Shown here one piece after another: positions 9,563 to 18,693 of a stretch of 64,000 nucleotides of DNA; the first letter of the stretch is position 1, and every line of letters begins with the position of its first letter. A model generated the notes under the pieces. It was given only the letters and a program-made list of their open reading frames with translations. It was not told the DNA's origin and ran no database searches. This stretch comes from an uncultured Paracoccaceae bacterium (lineage in GTDB: Bacteria > Pseudomonadota > Alphaproteobacteria > Rhodobacterales > Rhodobacteraceae). The position numbers were made by a program, and so were the translations under genes. Where the stretch lies: positions 424,586-488,585 of the forward strand of contig CANNFU010000003.1 of the NCBI GenBank assembly GCA_947503965.1, read 5' to 3'.

Positions 9563-9582
9563 CCCGTATTTTACGGGGTGAG
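9563..9582 (+). promoter_or_regulatory. short hairpin overlapping the ribosome binding site of the RTX gene
   Basis: CCCGTA (9563-9568) can pair with TACGGG (9572-9577) around a TTT loop. The downstream arm overlaps GGGGTGAG (9575-9582), the likely Shine-Dalgarno of the gene starting at 9586. Pairing would partly hide the site. This is a reading of complementarity only. Confidence 0.35.
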
Positions 9583-9585
9583 ACA

Positions 9586-10428
9586 ATGCTGGCCATTCTT
9601 GGGTTGATGGGCGTCGCGATGACGGCAGCGCTGGTCATCGGAACAGATGACGATGACACGCACGATGTGCCTGAAACCGACATGGAGGACGATGACCCCA
9701 GCCAGGAAATCCAACCCATCGACGAAATCGCAGGGCTCAGCGACGAAGACACCGTTGTCTTTTCGGGCGATGGTGATGACGCCGTGCAGACCGGCGGCGG
9801 CGATGACTATATCGATGGCGAAGACGGGAATGATCGGCTGGATGGCGGCGCAGGCGACGATGAAATCCACGGCGGGCGCGGCGATGATGTGATCACAGGC
9901 GGCGCAGGTAACGACACGCTGGTCGGCCATATCGGTGATGATGTGATCGCCGGGGATGGTGGCGATGATGCCCTGAACGGCGGCGGCGGAGATGACCTGC
10001 TGATGGGCGGTGATGGCGATGATGCGCTGCTGGGCTCGCTTGATAATGATACGCTTGTCGGCGGGGCCGGCGCGGATACGCTGCATGGCGGGTCTGGCAA
10101 TGATATCCTTTACGACCGGGGTGACGCGGATCACGACTATCTGAATGGCGGCGCGGGCGACGACATCCTGATGGGCGGGGCCGGTGACAATCTGCATGGG
10201 GGAACCGGTGCGGATACCTTTGCACTGACCGCAAACAACGACACAATTGTCGAAGATTTTGACCCGGCTGAGGACACGATCGAAATTGCGTTCGACGGCG
10301 ACGCGCCAACGCTCAGCACATCCTTGTCCGATGCGGGGCTGGTCCTGCTGGCCGATGGGGAAGTCGTGGCAACATTCACCAACCTGACAGATCTGGATCT
10401 GACCGCCGTATCGCTGGTGGCTGCATAA
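9586..10428 (+). CDS. RTX-type calcium-binding repeat protein
   Basis: 280 residues. It starts with a hydrophobic segment ([18 protein letters not shown], residues 2-19) that could be a membrane anchor, then an Asp-rich linker. More than ten nonapeptide repeats of the GGxGxDxUx type follow, for example [21 protein letters not shown], and bind Ca2+ as a parallel beta-roll in this superfamily. The end ([20 protein letters not shown]) resembles the capping segment after such repeats. Proteins of this kind are often exported; here the N-terminal segment makes a membrane-tethered form possible. The start is set by GGGGTGAG before ATG 9586. Confidence 0.8.
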   Translation: MLAILGLMGVAMTAALVIGTDDDDTHDVPETDMEDDDPSQEIQPIDEIAGLSDEDTVVFSGDGDDAVQTGGGDDYIDGEDGNDRLDGGAGDDEIHGGRGDDVITGGAGNDTLVGHIGDDVIAGDGGDDALNGGGGDDLLMGGDGDDALLGSLDNDTLVGGAGADTLHGGSGNDILYDRGDADHDYLNGGAGDDILMGGAGDNLHGGTGADTFALTANNDTIVEDFDPAEDTIEIAFDGDAPTLSTSLSDAGLVLLADGEVVATFTNLTDLDLTAVSLVAA

Positions 10429-10563
10429 AACCCTTTCATTTTCTGCCAAATCCCCCTAAACGCACGCATCTGCACGCGGAATCACCCGCGCACGGACCCT
10501 CCACGGGCCTTTCTGGACGACATCCCGGATTGCGCCATCACCCTTCAACCAAAGGAGACCCCG

Positions 10564-10833
10564 ATGTCGATTACTGCTGAAGAAAAAGCAAAAATCATGA
10601 AGGATTTTGCAACCAAAGACGGCGACACAGGTTCGCCCGAAGTTCAGGTTGCCATTCTGTCCAGCCGCATCGCGACGCTGACAGAGCACTTCAAGACCCA
10701 CAAGAAAGACAACCACGGCCGCCGCGGCCTGCTGAAAATGGTTGCCCAGCGTCGTAAGCTGCTGGACTATACTCGCAGCAAGGATGAAGCGCGCTATCAG
10801 GATCTGATCCAGCGTCTGGGCCTGCGCCGCTAA
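10564..10833 (+). CDS. rpsO: 30S ribosomal protein S15
   Basis: 89 residues, exactly the S15 length. Typical S15 sequence is visible throughout: [57 protein letters not shown] and the ending [12 protein letters not shown]. It binds 16S rRNA helices 20-22 early in small-subunit assembly. AAAGGAG lies 6 bases before the ATG. A strong terminator follows the stop. In many bacteria pnp comes directly after rpsO; here it lies 4.7 kb further on. Confidence 0.98.
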   Translation: MSITAEEKAKIMKDFATKDGDTGSPEVQVAILSSRIATLTEHFKTHKKDNHGRRGLLKMVAQRRKLLDYTRSKDEARYQDLIQRLGLRR

Positions 10834-10858
10834 TTCTAGCGAGACAGGACATGAATCG

Positions 10859-10888
10859 AAAACGCCCGCCATCTGGTGGGCGTTTTTG
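10859..10888 (+). terminator. Rho-independent terminator of rpsO
   Basis: AACGCCCGCC / GGTGGGCGTT (one G-T pair) with loop ATCT, followed by a T-run. It begins about 27 bases after the rpsO stop. Confidence 0.85.
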
Positions 10889-11114
10889 GTTCTGACGATA
10901 CCTCTGTCAATTACCGCTGCGGGCGAGGGGTTTTCCACTTTTTCAGATGGCGCTTCCTAAACGCAGTGTCTGCGCGCCGTTGGTTAAGCAATAAAGATTC
11001 AAATTTAGTCGTAATATTGAAATATTTGAATACTATTTCACTATACCATATTGCCAGTGACTTATTATTAGGCAATTATGTCCGGCGGGGGCGTAGTTAC
11101 AGGTAGACATCGGT

Positions 11115-12872
11115 ATGGCGTTCAAGATTACAGCGACTGCGCGAAAAGGCTCGTCGCAGTTGCGCAACAGCACTCTTCTGACATCGGCATTTATCCTTGC
11201 GCAGGGTTTTGGCACCGTGGCTTACGCACAGGATGTTGTTCTGACGTCACGCGATGGCAATATCGAGATCCAAGGCACAATCGTTGAACTTGAAGATAAC
11301 AACGTCATCGTTGACTCGCCGCTTGGCTTGCTGCGGCTGAACCGCGACTCGTTTACCTGTGAGGGTGAAGGATGCGCTGTTTTGGCGCGTGACGACGACG
11401 ACGACGACGATGATGATCCGCTCGACATTGATTTTACGTTCACGATGATTGGCTCTGCCGGTATCGCCGACCAGCTGCTTCCGGTTATTGCACAGGGTCT
11501 GGGCGAACGCTTTGACGCGACGGTCATTGCAACGGACGGGTTCGGCGACCCGTTGCCGGACGACATCGGTCGGCCCAAACCTGGTGGGCCTGAAGACGAT
11601 GATGACGATGACGACGATGATGATGACGACGATGATGATGATGATGATGAAGACGATGACGACGGGCCCGTCGATATCATCGATATCCGTCTGCGCGAGG
11701 ATGATGGCGAATATGTCCGCCGGTACGGTGTGATCATCGAAGAAGAAGAGGAAGCCATCGAAGCGCTGGCCGAGGGCGAAGTTGACATCATTTTCCTTGA
11801 TGAACCGGCAGAAGATGACGACATCGAAGACGTCGCCGCAGGCGGCGGCGGCAACATCACCGATCCGGGACAGGAACGTGTTCTGGCGGTTGAGGGGCTT
11901 GTCGTTGCGGTGTCGCCCGATAACAATATTGCACAAATCAATGTGGCCGATGTCCCCCGGATCTTTGCGGGTGAAATCACCAACTGGGCCCAGATCGGTG
12001 GTCCTAACCAGCCCATTAATGTCTATTCCTTTGACGAAGCGAACGCCGCGATCCATTACGTTGACGAATTGGTGCTGGAGCCTGCCGACAAGGAACTGGG
12101 TGACGACATCAATATCATCCAAACCATGAGCGAAATGACAAATGCGATCATCGCGGACCCTTACGGGCTTGGGGTTGTTCCTTTTGCCAATTTGCGTGGC
12201 ACGCGGGCTGTACCAATCGAATCCACTTGCGGGATCGTGAACACCCCGAATGTCTTCTCGATCAAGACCGAAGAATACATCATGCAGCGCCGGTTTTACG
12301 CTTACAACCGGGCGACCGTTTCGGAAGAAGCGCGCGAATTCCTCGACTTCATGGATGAGGATGGGCTTGATGATCTGGTGCGCAAGGCCGGGTTTATCGA
12401 CCTTGGCGTGATCGTCGAACCGCAAACCAGCAATGCCCGGCGCGTACAGGAGCAAATGTTCCAGACGGACGATTCTTTTGAATTGGTCCGCTTGCGTGAT
12501 CTGCTGCGCGATTTGCAGACCACGCAGCGCTTGTCGGTCAACTTCCGGTTTGCGCTGGGCTCCAGCCGTTTGGACGTGCGCTCGGTTGCGGATATTCAGC
12601 GGGTCGTGGACTATATCGTCGAAGAGCGTCCTTCCGAGATCATTTTTGCCGGTTTCACCGACTCGATCGGATCGTTCAGCTCTAATGAGGCGCTGTCACA
12701 AAGTCGCTCTGCCACTGTACGCGAAACGGTTCTGGCCCAATTGCCCGCCGATATTCGCAATAGCGTGCGGATCAGCTCGACCGGTTACAGCGAATTGGCC
12801 CCGGCCGCCTGTAATGAGCTAAGCAGCGGTCGTCGCGTGAACCGCCGGGTTGAGGTGTGGATGCGGCCGTAA
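11115..12872 (+). CDS. PstS-like periplasmic binding / OmpA fusion with aspartate tracts (diverged paralogue)
   Basis: 585 residues. A signal peptide ends at VAYA (38). A short domain with a CEGEGC cysteine pair (about 40-90) precedes a PstS-like binding domain (about 105-400: IFAGEITNWAQIGGPNQPI). The C-terminal OmpA peptidoglycan-binding domain (about 470-585) has IIFAGFTDSIGSFSSNEALSQSRS and SGRRVNRRVEVWM. Two Asp tracts interrupt it: 9 D near 93-101, and 18 D-E-4 D near 162-184 inside the binding lobe. The GSGTR phosphate loop of the paralogue at 55356 is replaced by SFDEANAAIH, so phosphate binding is unlikely. It is flanked by terminators at 10859 and 12900, so it is a separate transcription unit. 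Confidence 0.8.
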   Translation: MAFKITATARKGSSQLRNSTLLTSAFILAQGFGTVAYAQDVVLTSRDGNIEIQGTIVELEDNNVIVDSPLGLLRLNRDSFTCEGEGCAVLARDDDDDDDDDPLDIDFTFTMIGSAGIADQLLPVIAQGLGERFDATVIATDGFGDPLPDDIGRPKPGGPEDDDDDDDDDDDDDDDDDDEDDDDGPVDIIDIRLREDDGEYVRRYGVIIEEEEEAIEALAEGEVDIIFLDEPAEDDDIEDVAAGGGGNITDPGQERVLAVEGLVVAVSPDNNIAQINVADVPRIFAGEITNWAQIGGPNQPINVYSFDEANAAIHYVDELVLEPADKELGDDINIIQTMSEMTNAIIADPYGLGVVPFANLRGTRAVPIESTCGIVNTPNVFSIKTEEYIMQRRFYAYNRATVSEEAREFLDFMDEDGLDDLVRKAGFIDLGVIVEPQTSNARRVQEQMFQTDDSFELVRLRDLLRDLQTTQRLSVNFRFALGSSRLDVRSVADIQRVVDYIVEERPSEIIFAGFTDSIGSFSSNEALSQSRSATVRETVLAQLPADIRNSVRISSTGYSELAPAACNELSSGRRVNRRVEVWMRP

Positions 12873-12899
12873 CGGTTACGACAAACCGACGAGTTCTGG

Positions 12900-12930
12900 A
12901 AAGCGCCCGCCGAAAGGTGGGCGCTTTTTT
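12900..12930 (+). terminator. Rho-independent terminator of the PBP-OmpA gene
   Basis: AAGCGCCCGCC GAAA GGTGGGCGCTT followed by TTTT; an 11-base stem with a GNRA-type tetraloop, 27 bases after the stop codon. Confidence 0.9.
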
Positions 12931-13078
12931 CGTTGCAGCCTTATGGGCAAATCAGATTTCTACGACGTCCCTGTTGTTAATGCAGCAATTGTTTGCCGTG
13001 CATTAGCAAGACCTTGTACCTGTTCATCAATACGTTCAATTTGCGCGCATTGGCTTGCAAGAGTGGGACGCTTAACAC

Positions 13079-14287
13079 ATGACGGAATCGACAGGTTGGT
13101 TTTTAGAGATTGATAGGGTCAAGCGACCCGACAAAGTCCCCGCAAAATCCCTGTTGATTGCCAAGGTTGCGCCGGGATCACCGGCTGCCGCGTTGGACCT
13201 TGCGCCCGGCGACCTTTTTGTCAGCATTGATGGCACGGCAGCACTGGACGCGGTTTTGCCCGACATGCTGATTGGGTCTGACACCGCGACCTATGTTTTC
13301 ATACGCCAATCCGACAACACCCAAGTCACCATAAAGACGCCTGCATTGCCGATGGGTATGCGCACACGCGCAACGCCCGACGACGTTGTTCAAAGCTATA
13401 AGTCAAAACCATTGCATGATTTCGAAGGCATTCAGCAACTTTGGGATGACGAGGATTACACCCGCATTCGGCAAATCTGCAAGAATGCCACCAGCACGGG
13501 AGTAATGGGCAAGATTGGCCTGTCCAAGTCCAAGAACCCACTGGCCGAAGTGCTGGTTGCGATCTGCGATCTGGAAGAGGGGAAAGGCAAAGAACCCATC
13601 GAAAAGATTATCGCGTTCGATAAAACGCATGGTGATCGTGTGCGCAGCGACATCGCAGGTGTCGTCACCTATTACGTGGCCCGGCAACACAAGGCGATGG
13701 GAAGGCAAAGCAAGTACGACAACTTGATGCACTGGGTGATGGAAAGCCCTTATAACCAGCAATTCAAACGGCTACGGGCCGAAGCAGATGCGCAAAATGT
13801 CTACTACAGAGGTAACAGTCCACATCTGGGCACAACCTTTGATCGCTGGGGCAACGCCGAATTTCTGGAAGGTGGCACCGGCAAGGCGTTTGTTCCCGAT
13901 ATCCTGAAACAGGCGCAACCCGGTCGGGTGACACCCTTTTGTTTGATGCTGACCTATCGGGGGAACGGCCCTTACAATGATGCGCTGAAGGCGTATCATG
14001 CCATGTATCCCTTTATAAAAGACCAGATTGTGCCGCTGATCGTTCTCACCACGATCCGCGAAAAGGATGCCGACCATCCGGAATACTTTGCCGCTGAAGA
14101 GGCGCTGATCACCGCTGAGATCCCTATCACCATCTTGTTTGATATCAATTCGTTCTGGCGCGACCGCGTCCTTGCCGGGGCGCCCGAAAACATCGTGACG
14201 GACGACAAACTCCAGATCCTCTGGCATGACGATCTTAATGATGATTACGCCTATTGGGAGATGCTCTCTCATGTTCCGGAAAGTTAG
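13079..14287 (+). CDS. PDZ-domain protein with an unknown C-terminal region
   Basis: 402 residues with no signal peptide or membrane segment, so cytoplasmic as read. The N-terminus carries a PDZ-like module: SLLIAKVAPGSPAAALDLAPGDLFVSIDG (residues 24-52). The middle part (about 110-220) is helical and repeat-like. The C-terminal third (PFCLMLTYRGNGPYNDALKAYHAMYPF...VPLIVLTTIREKDADH...ITILFDINSFWRDRVLAG) alternates strands and helices in a way that recalls a thioredoxin-like fold without the active-site cysteines; that is inference. The next gene starts 4 bases after the stop, suggesting an operon. Function unknown. Confidence 0.75.
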   Translation: MTESTGWFLEIDRVKRPDKVPAKSLLIAKVAPGSPAAALDLAPGDLFVSIDGTAALDAVLPDMLIGSDTATYVFIRQSDNTQVTIKTPALPMGMRTRATPDDVVQSYKSKPLHDFEGIQQLWDDEDYTRIRQICKNATSTGVMGKIGLSKSKNPLAEVLVAICDLEEGKGKEPIEKIIAFDKTHGDRVRSDIAGVVTYYVARQHKAMGRQSKYDNLMHWVMESPYNQQFKRLRAEADAQNVYYRGNSPHLGTTFDRWGNAEFLEGGTGKAFVPDILKQAQPGRVTPFCLMLTYRGNGPYNDALKAYHAMYPFIKDQIVPLIVLTTIREKDADHPEYFAAEEALITAEIPITILFDINSFWRDRVLAGAPENIVTDDKLQILWHDDLNDDYAYWEMLSHVPES

Positions 14288-14290
14288 ACG

Positions 14291-15007
14291 ATGCGCTGGG
14301 GTCTTCTCACGCCGTTGGCTTGTCTCGTAAGCAGTGCTGTGCTGGCAGATGACAGGGTTGACCTGTCTTGCCGCCAATACAATGCAGCAGATGATCTGCA
14401 GCACTACGTGACACTCGACTCTCCAGGATATCCAGACGTCGCTGCGGTGGTCGATGCCTTGTCCGAGGGTGATCCATTTGAAAATGCCGTCCCACTTCGT
14501 GCAATCGGTGATTTCATGCAGATGGGGATATCGGATCTGACGCTGCCTCTGCTGGCCGCGGTTTGCAGCTACGAGATGTACGCCGCGAACGAATGTGCGG
14601 GTAACATGTTTTGGCCCAGCAATGTGACTGAGGCCAGCCTGAATGGTGAGACCTTGCGGTTTACCATCCAAGTTGATCAGGATGTCGTCCAGCAAGTTGA
14701 AATTTCAAATCCGCAATTTGACAAGGCCACCATTGCGAATTTGCAAGGTGAAGTGGTTCAGACTGACACCTGGACACGGCAACCGGATGGAACTGAGACT
14801 TACACCTCAATCGCGATCAATGGCGACGAGACGGCGTATACCGAACGCCCCGATTGTTCCGGTGAAGGTTATGTCGTGCGACACAATGCGAACGGTTTGT
14901 TGATGACAAACACGTTTTCGTGGTCATCAGCCAAGACGGGTTTCACCTTCCAGTACAAAATTTGCGGCTATCAGAACGATCCGGGCTGTCACGAAGGCGC
15001 ATTATAG
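14291..15007 (+). CDS. secreted hypothetical protein
   Basis: 238 residues. A signal peptide MRWGLLTPLACLVSSAVLA is followed by mature DDRVDLSCRQYN. Six cysteines in the mature part (SCRQ, AVCSYE, NECAGN, DCSGEG, ICGYQ, GCHEG) suggest disulfides, so a periplasmic or outer location is likely. The second half is beta-rich (LRFTIQVDQDVVQQVEISN, FTFQYKICGYQND). No family recognised. It starts 4 bases after the PDZ gene and is probably co-transcribed with it. Confidence 0.7.
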   Translation: MRWGLLTPLACLVSSAVLADDRVDLSCRQYNAADDLQHYVTLDSPGYPDVAAVVDALSEGDPFENAVPLRAIGDFMQMGISDLTLPLLAAVCSYEMYAANECAGNMFWPSNVTEASLNGETLRFTIQVDQDVVQQVEISNPQFDKATIANLQGEVVQTDTWTRQPDGTETYTSIAINGDETAYTERPDCSGEGYVVRHNANGLLMTNTFSWSSAKTGFTFQYKICGYQNDPGCHEGAL

Positions 15008-15254
15008 ACGCAACTTGTGTGCTTTGTTCTGCGGCTTGAGAATTGCTGGCGCCGACGTCGGTTGGACTGTACCGACGACCGACCTTTTCGCCGCTGTGCA
15101 GTATTGTGTTGTCAGCAATCGAGGAATTTCAGCTTCCGGGTGCGCGCTGCATAGGAAGCAAACACATACCAGTGTCTCAAATCAGCCCTTAACCCACCCT
15201 CAACAGATTGCCGTCGTAGGTTCCGTTGACCGGTCAAACCCTCTGAGTTGTACA

Positions 15255-15287
15255 TACGCATTCTGTACAGGTTCCGTACGCATTCTG
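15255..15287 (+). repeat. two 11-base direct repeats upstream of pnp
   Basis: TACGCATTCTG occurs at 15255-15265 and again at 15277-15287, a 22-base period (about two helical turns). It lies in the 515-base stretch between 15007 and pnp, where I see no convincing gene; an open frame at 15015-15320 has atypical composition and no start signal. It may be a regulator binding site; nothing identifies the protein. Confidence 0.4.
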
Positions 15288-15432
15288 CATGTCGCCAAAC
15301 CCGCTGCTTTCTTGCCCTGACGCTTCATTCCGTGTCGCCGGCACTGCGACATGTTTTTGGTGTTGCGCACTTCCCCTTCCCAAAACCCCTAAACTGCGTT
15401 ATGGCCCCAAAATCTTGAGAGACCGGCGCCCG

Positions 15433-15515
15433 CATTCCAGCGCCTGACAAAGAAGATACCGGAATGAGGGGGAATACGCCCCCTACGTAGGAAGGCCGAA
15501 AGCGGCCAAACAGGA
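15433..15515 (+). promoter_or_regulatory. structured 5' leader of pnp
   Basis: Three possible stems precede the start: CATTCC 15433-15438 with GGAATG 15461-15466; AGGGGG 15467-15472 with CCCCCT 15479-15484; GGCCG 15494-15498 with CGGCC 15503-15507 (loop AAAG). AGGA at 15512-15515 is the ribosome site. In enterobacteria the pnp leader is a target of RNase III and PNPase autoregulation; the same role here is inference from position and structure. Confidence 0.5.
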
Positions 15516-15522
15516 AAACATG

Positions 15523-17658
15523 ATGTTTAACGAAGTGAAAAAATCAATGCAGTGGGGCGAAGAGACGCTCACACTGGAAACGGGCAAGGTTGCCCGTCAG
15601 GCCGATGGCTCTGTCATCGCGACGCTGGGTGAAACCAGCGTGATGGCGAACGTGACATATGCACGCGCCCAAAAACCGGGTCAGGATTTCTTTCCGCTGA
15701 CCGTCCACTATCAAGAGAAATACTATGCCGCCGGTAAAGTGCCAGGCGGCTTTTTCAAGCGCGAAGCCCGTCCCACCGAGAAAGAGACGCTGACTGCCCG
15801 CCTGATCGACCGCCCCATTCGCCCGCTGTTCGTCCCCGGCTTCAAGAACGAAGTTCTGGTGATGTGCACGGTGCTGTCGCACGATCTGGTCAATGACCCG
15901 GACATGGTTGCGATGATCGCGGCCTCTGCCGCGCTGACGATTTCCGGCGCACCCTTCATGGGTCCGATTGCGGCCTGCCGCGTGGGTTATGTGGATGGCG
16001 ACTATATCCTGAACCCCGAAATCGACGACATGCACAACCTGCGCCTGAACCCAGAGCAGCGTCTGGACCTTGTTGTCGCAGGCACCAAAGACGCCGTGAT
16101 GATGGTGGAATCGGAAGCCTATGAGCTGACCGAGGATGAGATGCTGGGCGCTGTGACCTTTGCCCACGAGCAGATTCAGCCTGTCATTGATCTGATCATC
16201 GATCTGGCCGAAGAAAGCGCAAAGGAGCCTTTCGATTTCCAGCCCGAGGATTATTCCGAACTGTTCGCAGCCGTCAAAGCTGCAGGCGAAGACAAGATGC
16301 GTGCCGCCTATGCGATCACTGACAAGCAGGAACGTACCGCTGCGGTATCTGCTGCGAAGGAAGAGATCGTTGGCACGCTGACCGAAGAACAGCAGGAAGA
16401 CGGCAATCTGGGCGCTGCGCTGAAGAAACTGGAAAGCCAGGTTCTGCGCGGTGACGTTGTCAAGAATGGCCGCCGTATCGATGGCCGTGCCTTGGACCAA
16501 ATCCGCCCCATCGTGTCTGAAACCGGCATCCTGCCACGGACCCATGGTTCGGCCCTGTTCACCCGTGGCGAGACCCAAGGTCTTGTCGTGACCACGCTGG
16601 GCACCGGCGATGACGAACAGATGATCGACGCCCTGACCGGCATGTATAAATCCAACTTTATGTTGCATTATAACTTCCCGCCCTATTCGGTCGGTGAAGT
16701 GGGCCGCGTCTCTGGCCCCGGCCGCCGCGAGATCGGCCACGGCAAGCTGGCATGGCGTGCGTTGCAGGCGGTTCTGCCTGCGGCAACCGATTTCCCTTAC
16801 ACCATTCGCGTCGTGTCAGAGATCACTGAATCGAACGGATCGTCATCGATGGCGTCTGTTTGCGGTGGTTCGTTGTCCATGATGGATGCCGGTGTTCCGC
16901 TGAAGGCCCCTGTGGCCGGTGTGGCCATGGGTCTGGTGATGGAAGATGACGGGTCTTATGCCGTGCTGTCCGACATTCTGGGTGATGAGGATCACCTGGG
17001 CGACATGGACTTTAAGGTGGCTGGTACCGAAAACGGGATCACGTCGCTTCAGATGGACATCAAGATCGCGGGTATCACGCCCGAGATCATGAAAAAGGCG
17101 CTGGAGCAGGCCAAGGCCGGGCGTCTGCATATCCTTGGTGAAATGGGCAAAGCCATCACTGGTGCTGCTGAATTCAGCGTGCATGCGCCGAAGATCGAAA
17201 CGATGAACATCCCTGTCGACAAGATCCGTGAAGTCATCGGGTCTGGCGGCAAGGTCATCCGTGAGATCGTGGAAACATCCGGTGCCAAGGTCGACATCAA
17301 CGATGATGGCGTGATCAAGCTGGCCTCGAACGATGCAGAAGCGATCAAGAAGGCCTATGACATGATCCATTCGATCGTGGCAGAGCCGGAAGAAGGCGTG
17401 ATCTACAAAGGGACCGTGGTCAAATTGGTCGACTTTGGTGCTTTCGTGAACTTCTTTGGCAAACGCGACGGTCTGGTCCACGTGTCCCAGATCGAAAACC
17501 GCCGCCTGAACCATCCTTCCGACGTTCTGAAAGAAGGTCAGGAAGTCTGGGTCAAACTGCTTGGCTTTGACGACCGCGGCAAGGTCCGTTTGGCCATGAA
17601 GATGGTCGATCAGGAAACCGGCGAAGAACTGAAGAAGGAAGAGGCGGCAGAAGGCTAA
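15523..17658 (+). CDS. pnp: polyribonucleotide nucleotidyltransferase (PNPase)
   Basis: A 3'-5' phosphorolytic exoribonuclease of the RNA degradosome, about 711 residues. Two RNase PH-like domains are present (first [21 protein letters not shown]; second with [36 protein letters not shown] and the catalytic-site [20 protein letters not shown]). A KH domain ([18 protein letters not shown]) and an S1 domain ([33 protein letters not shown]) close the protein. Of two adjacent ATGs (15520, 15523) the second is 7 bases from AGGA and gives the usual MFNEVKK start. It has its own leader and terminator, apart from rpsO. Confidence 0.97.
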   Translation: MFNEVKKSMQWGEETLTLETGKVARQADGSVIATLGETSVMANVTYARAQKPGQDFFPLTVHYQEKYYAAGKVPGGFFKREARPTEKETLTARLIDRPIRPLFVPGFKNEVLVMCTVLSHDLVNDPDMVAMIAASAALTISGAPFMGPIAACRVGYVDGDYILNPEIDDMHNLRLNPEQRLDLVVAGTKDAVMMVESEAYELTEDEMLGAVTFAHEQIQPVIDLIIDLAEESAKEPFDFQPEDYSELFAAVKAAGEDKMRAAYAITDKQERTAAVSAAKEEIVGTLTEEQQEDGNLGAALKKLESQVLRGDVVKNGRRIDGRALDQIRPIVSETGILPRTHGSALFTRGETQGLVVTTLGTGDDEQMIDALTGMYKSNFMLHYNFPPYSVGEVGRVSGPGRREIGHGKLAWRALQAVLPAATDFPYTIRVVSEITESNGSSSMASVCGGSLSMMDAGVPLKAPVAGVAMGLVMEDDGSYAVLSDILGDEDHLGDMDFKVAGTENGITSLQMDIKIAGITPEIMKKALEQAKAGRLHILGEMGKAITGAAEFSVHAPKIETMNIPVDKIREVIGSGGKVIREIVETSGAKVDINDDGVIKLASNDAEAIKKAYDMIHSIVAEPEEGVIYKGTVVKLVDFGAFVNFFGKRDGLVHVSQIENRRLNHPSDVLKEGQEVWVKLLGFDDRGKVRLAMKMVDQETGEELKKEEAAEG

Positions 17659-17680
17659 ACCCTTCCCGGCGATTTTTTGG

Positions 17681-17711
17681 AAGGCCCGGTCGGAAACGGC
17701 CGGGCCTTTTC
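17681..17711 (+). terminator. Rho-independent terminator of pnp
   Basis: AAGGCCCGG / CCGGGCCTT stem with a loop of TCGGAAACGG, then TT; it begins 23 bases after the pnp stop. Confidence 0.85.
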
Positions 17712-17813
17712 ATTTGCGATTGCTGCGGTATTGGCGCTGATGCCAAGGAACTTAACGCTTTTGAAAGATTGCAACTCTAGCTTTCAATCGCGCCACCTTT
17801 GCCGGAGTTTCCA

Positions 17814-18485
17814 ATGAAACGATCCTATGTCGCGGGCTTTGCCTTGCTTCTTGCACCGGCTGCCTTTGCGCAGGAAAGGCCGATCGCAATTTCGGCAAAT
17901 GCCCCAATGATGAATGAACGACCCGCGCCCGACATGGTTGTTGGTATCGGCTTGTCGAGCTTGGGCGCAAATGTCGAAGCCGCCTATCGTCTTGATGCGA
18001 CCTATCGGGTTCGTGGTGTCGTGATGGGGGGCGTTGATGTCGACTATGACGAGGCGAACGAAGATGGGGACTTCAGCGGCAATCTAACCTTGGGTGGTGT
18101 CGCACTTTTGGGTGATTTTTACCCGTTGCAAACGGGCTGGCGGGTGTCTGGCGGCCTGTTGATGTCCAAGGCCGAACTGACTGCGACGGGCACGGCTAAT
18201 CTGCAGGACGCCACAAATGTCGATACTGCGGTAGCAGTGCGTTTTGCCCGGGATATCGCACCGATGATAACAACAGGCTATGACATCAGTTTTGATGATG
18301 GCTGGTCTCTGAATACCGAGGCGGGGGTTATCTTTACCGGTGGCATAGATGTGACGTATACGGCCGATGATCCCAGCTTGCAGGATCAGCTTGATAACGA
18401 TCCAGATTTGCAGAACGTTGTGGACGATGCCAGCGCCATCCCGATCTATCCCTATGCCAGCGTGACGGTATCGTTTCGTTTTTAG
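17814..18485 (+). CDS. outer-membrane beta-barrel protein (first of a tandem pair)
   Basis: 223 residues. A signal peptide MKRSYVAGFALLLAPAAFA precedes the mature protein. Alternating strands follow (VVGIGLSSLGANVEAAYRL, YRVRGVVMGGVDVDYD) and the end VTVSFRF has the C-terminal aromatic residue used by the BAM complex. It shares GVALLGDFYPLQTGWRVSGGLLMSKAEL and IAPMITTGYDISFDDGWSLN with the next gene. Start 17814 has GGAG 7 bases upstream. It is probably a small 8-strand barrel; no transport function is evident. Confidence 0.75.
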   Translation: MKRSYVAGFALLLAPAAFAQERPIAISANAPMMNERPAPDMVVGIGLSSLGANVEAAYRLDATYRVRGVVMGGVDVDYDEANEDGDFSGNLTLGGVALLGDFYPLQTGWRVSGGLLMSKAELTATGTANLQDATNVDTAVAVRFARDIAPMITTGYDISFDDGWSLNTEAGVIFTGGIDVTYTADDPSLQDQLDNDPDLQNVVDDASAIPIYPYASVTVSFRF

Positions 18486-18693
18486 GGTAAATGCGCGAAC
18501 GGTCCCTACGTGTGGATCGGCGTCAGCGTCAATTCAGGCGGAAATCCTTTCTGCGCAAAACGCATATTCGATATCGACAAACTTGGTACAGTTCGAACTT
18601 ATTTGATTTTGGATAGTTGGTGCATTGATCTTTGCCAATTAACAGGGCGCTGCGCGTCAAGAAATGCGCACGTGAATGAGAGAGGATCAATTC

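Noticed and set aside
9893..10449. Minus-strand frames opposite the RTX repeats
   Set aside because: Repetitive antisense of the Gly/Asp repeats; no start signal.
11391..11664. GAC/GAT repeat tracts considered as a CRISPR or tandem-repeat locus
   Set aside because: They are uninterrupted in-frame Asp codons inside a coding region, without spacers.
11222..12455. Minus-strand frames opposite the PBP-OmpA gene, one with a poly-Ser tract and one with a poly-Ile/Val tract
   Set aside because: The tracts are the antisense of the GAC/GAT repeats; the plus strand has a signal peptide and recognisable domains.
15015..15320. 101-codon open frame between the secreted protein gene and pnp
   Set aside because: Codon use and composition differ from the neighbours, there is no ribosome site, and it contains the repeated TACGCATTCTG elements.
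15544..16740. Long minus-strand open frame opposite pnp
   Set aside because: Shadow of the pnp reading frame; low-complexity His/Gln-rich translation and no ribosome site.
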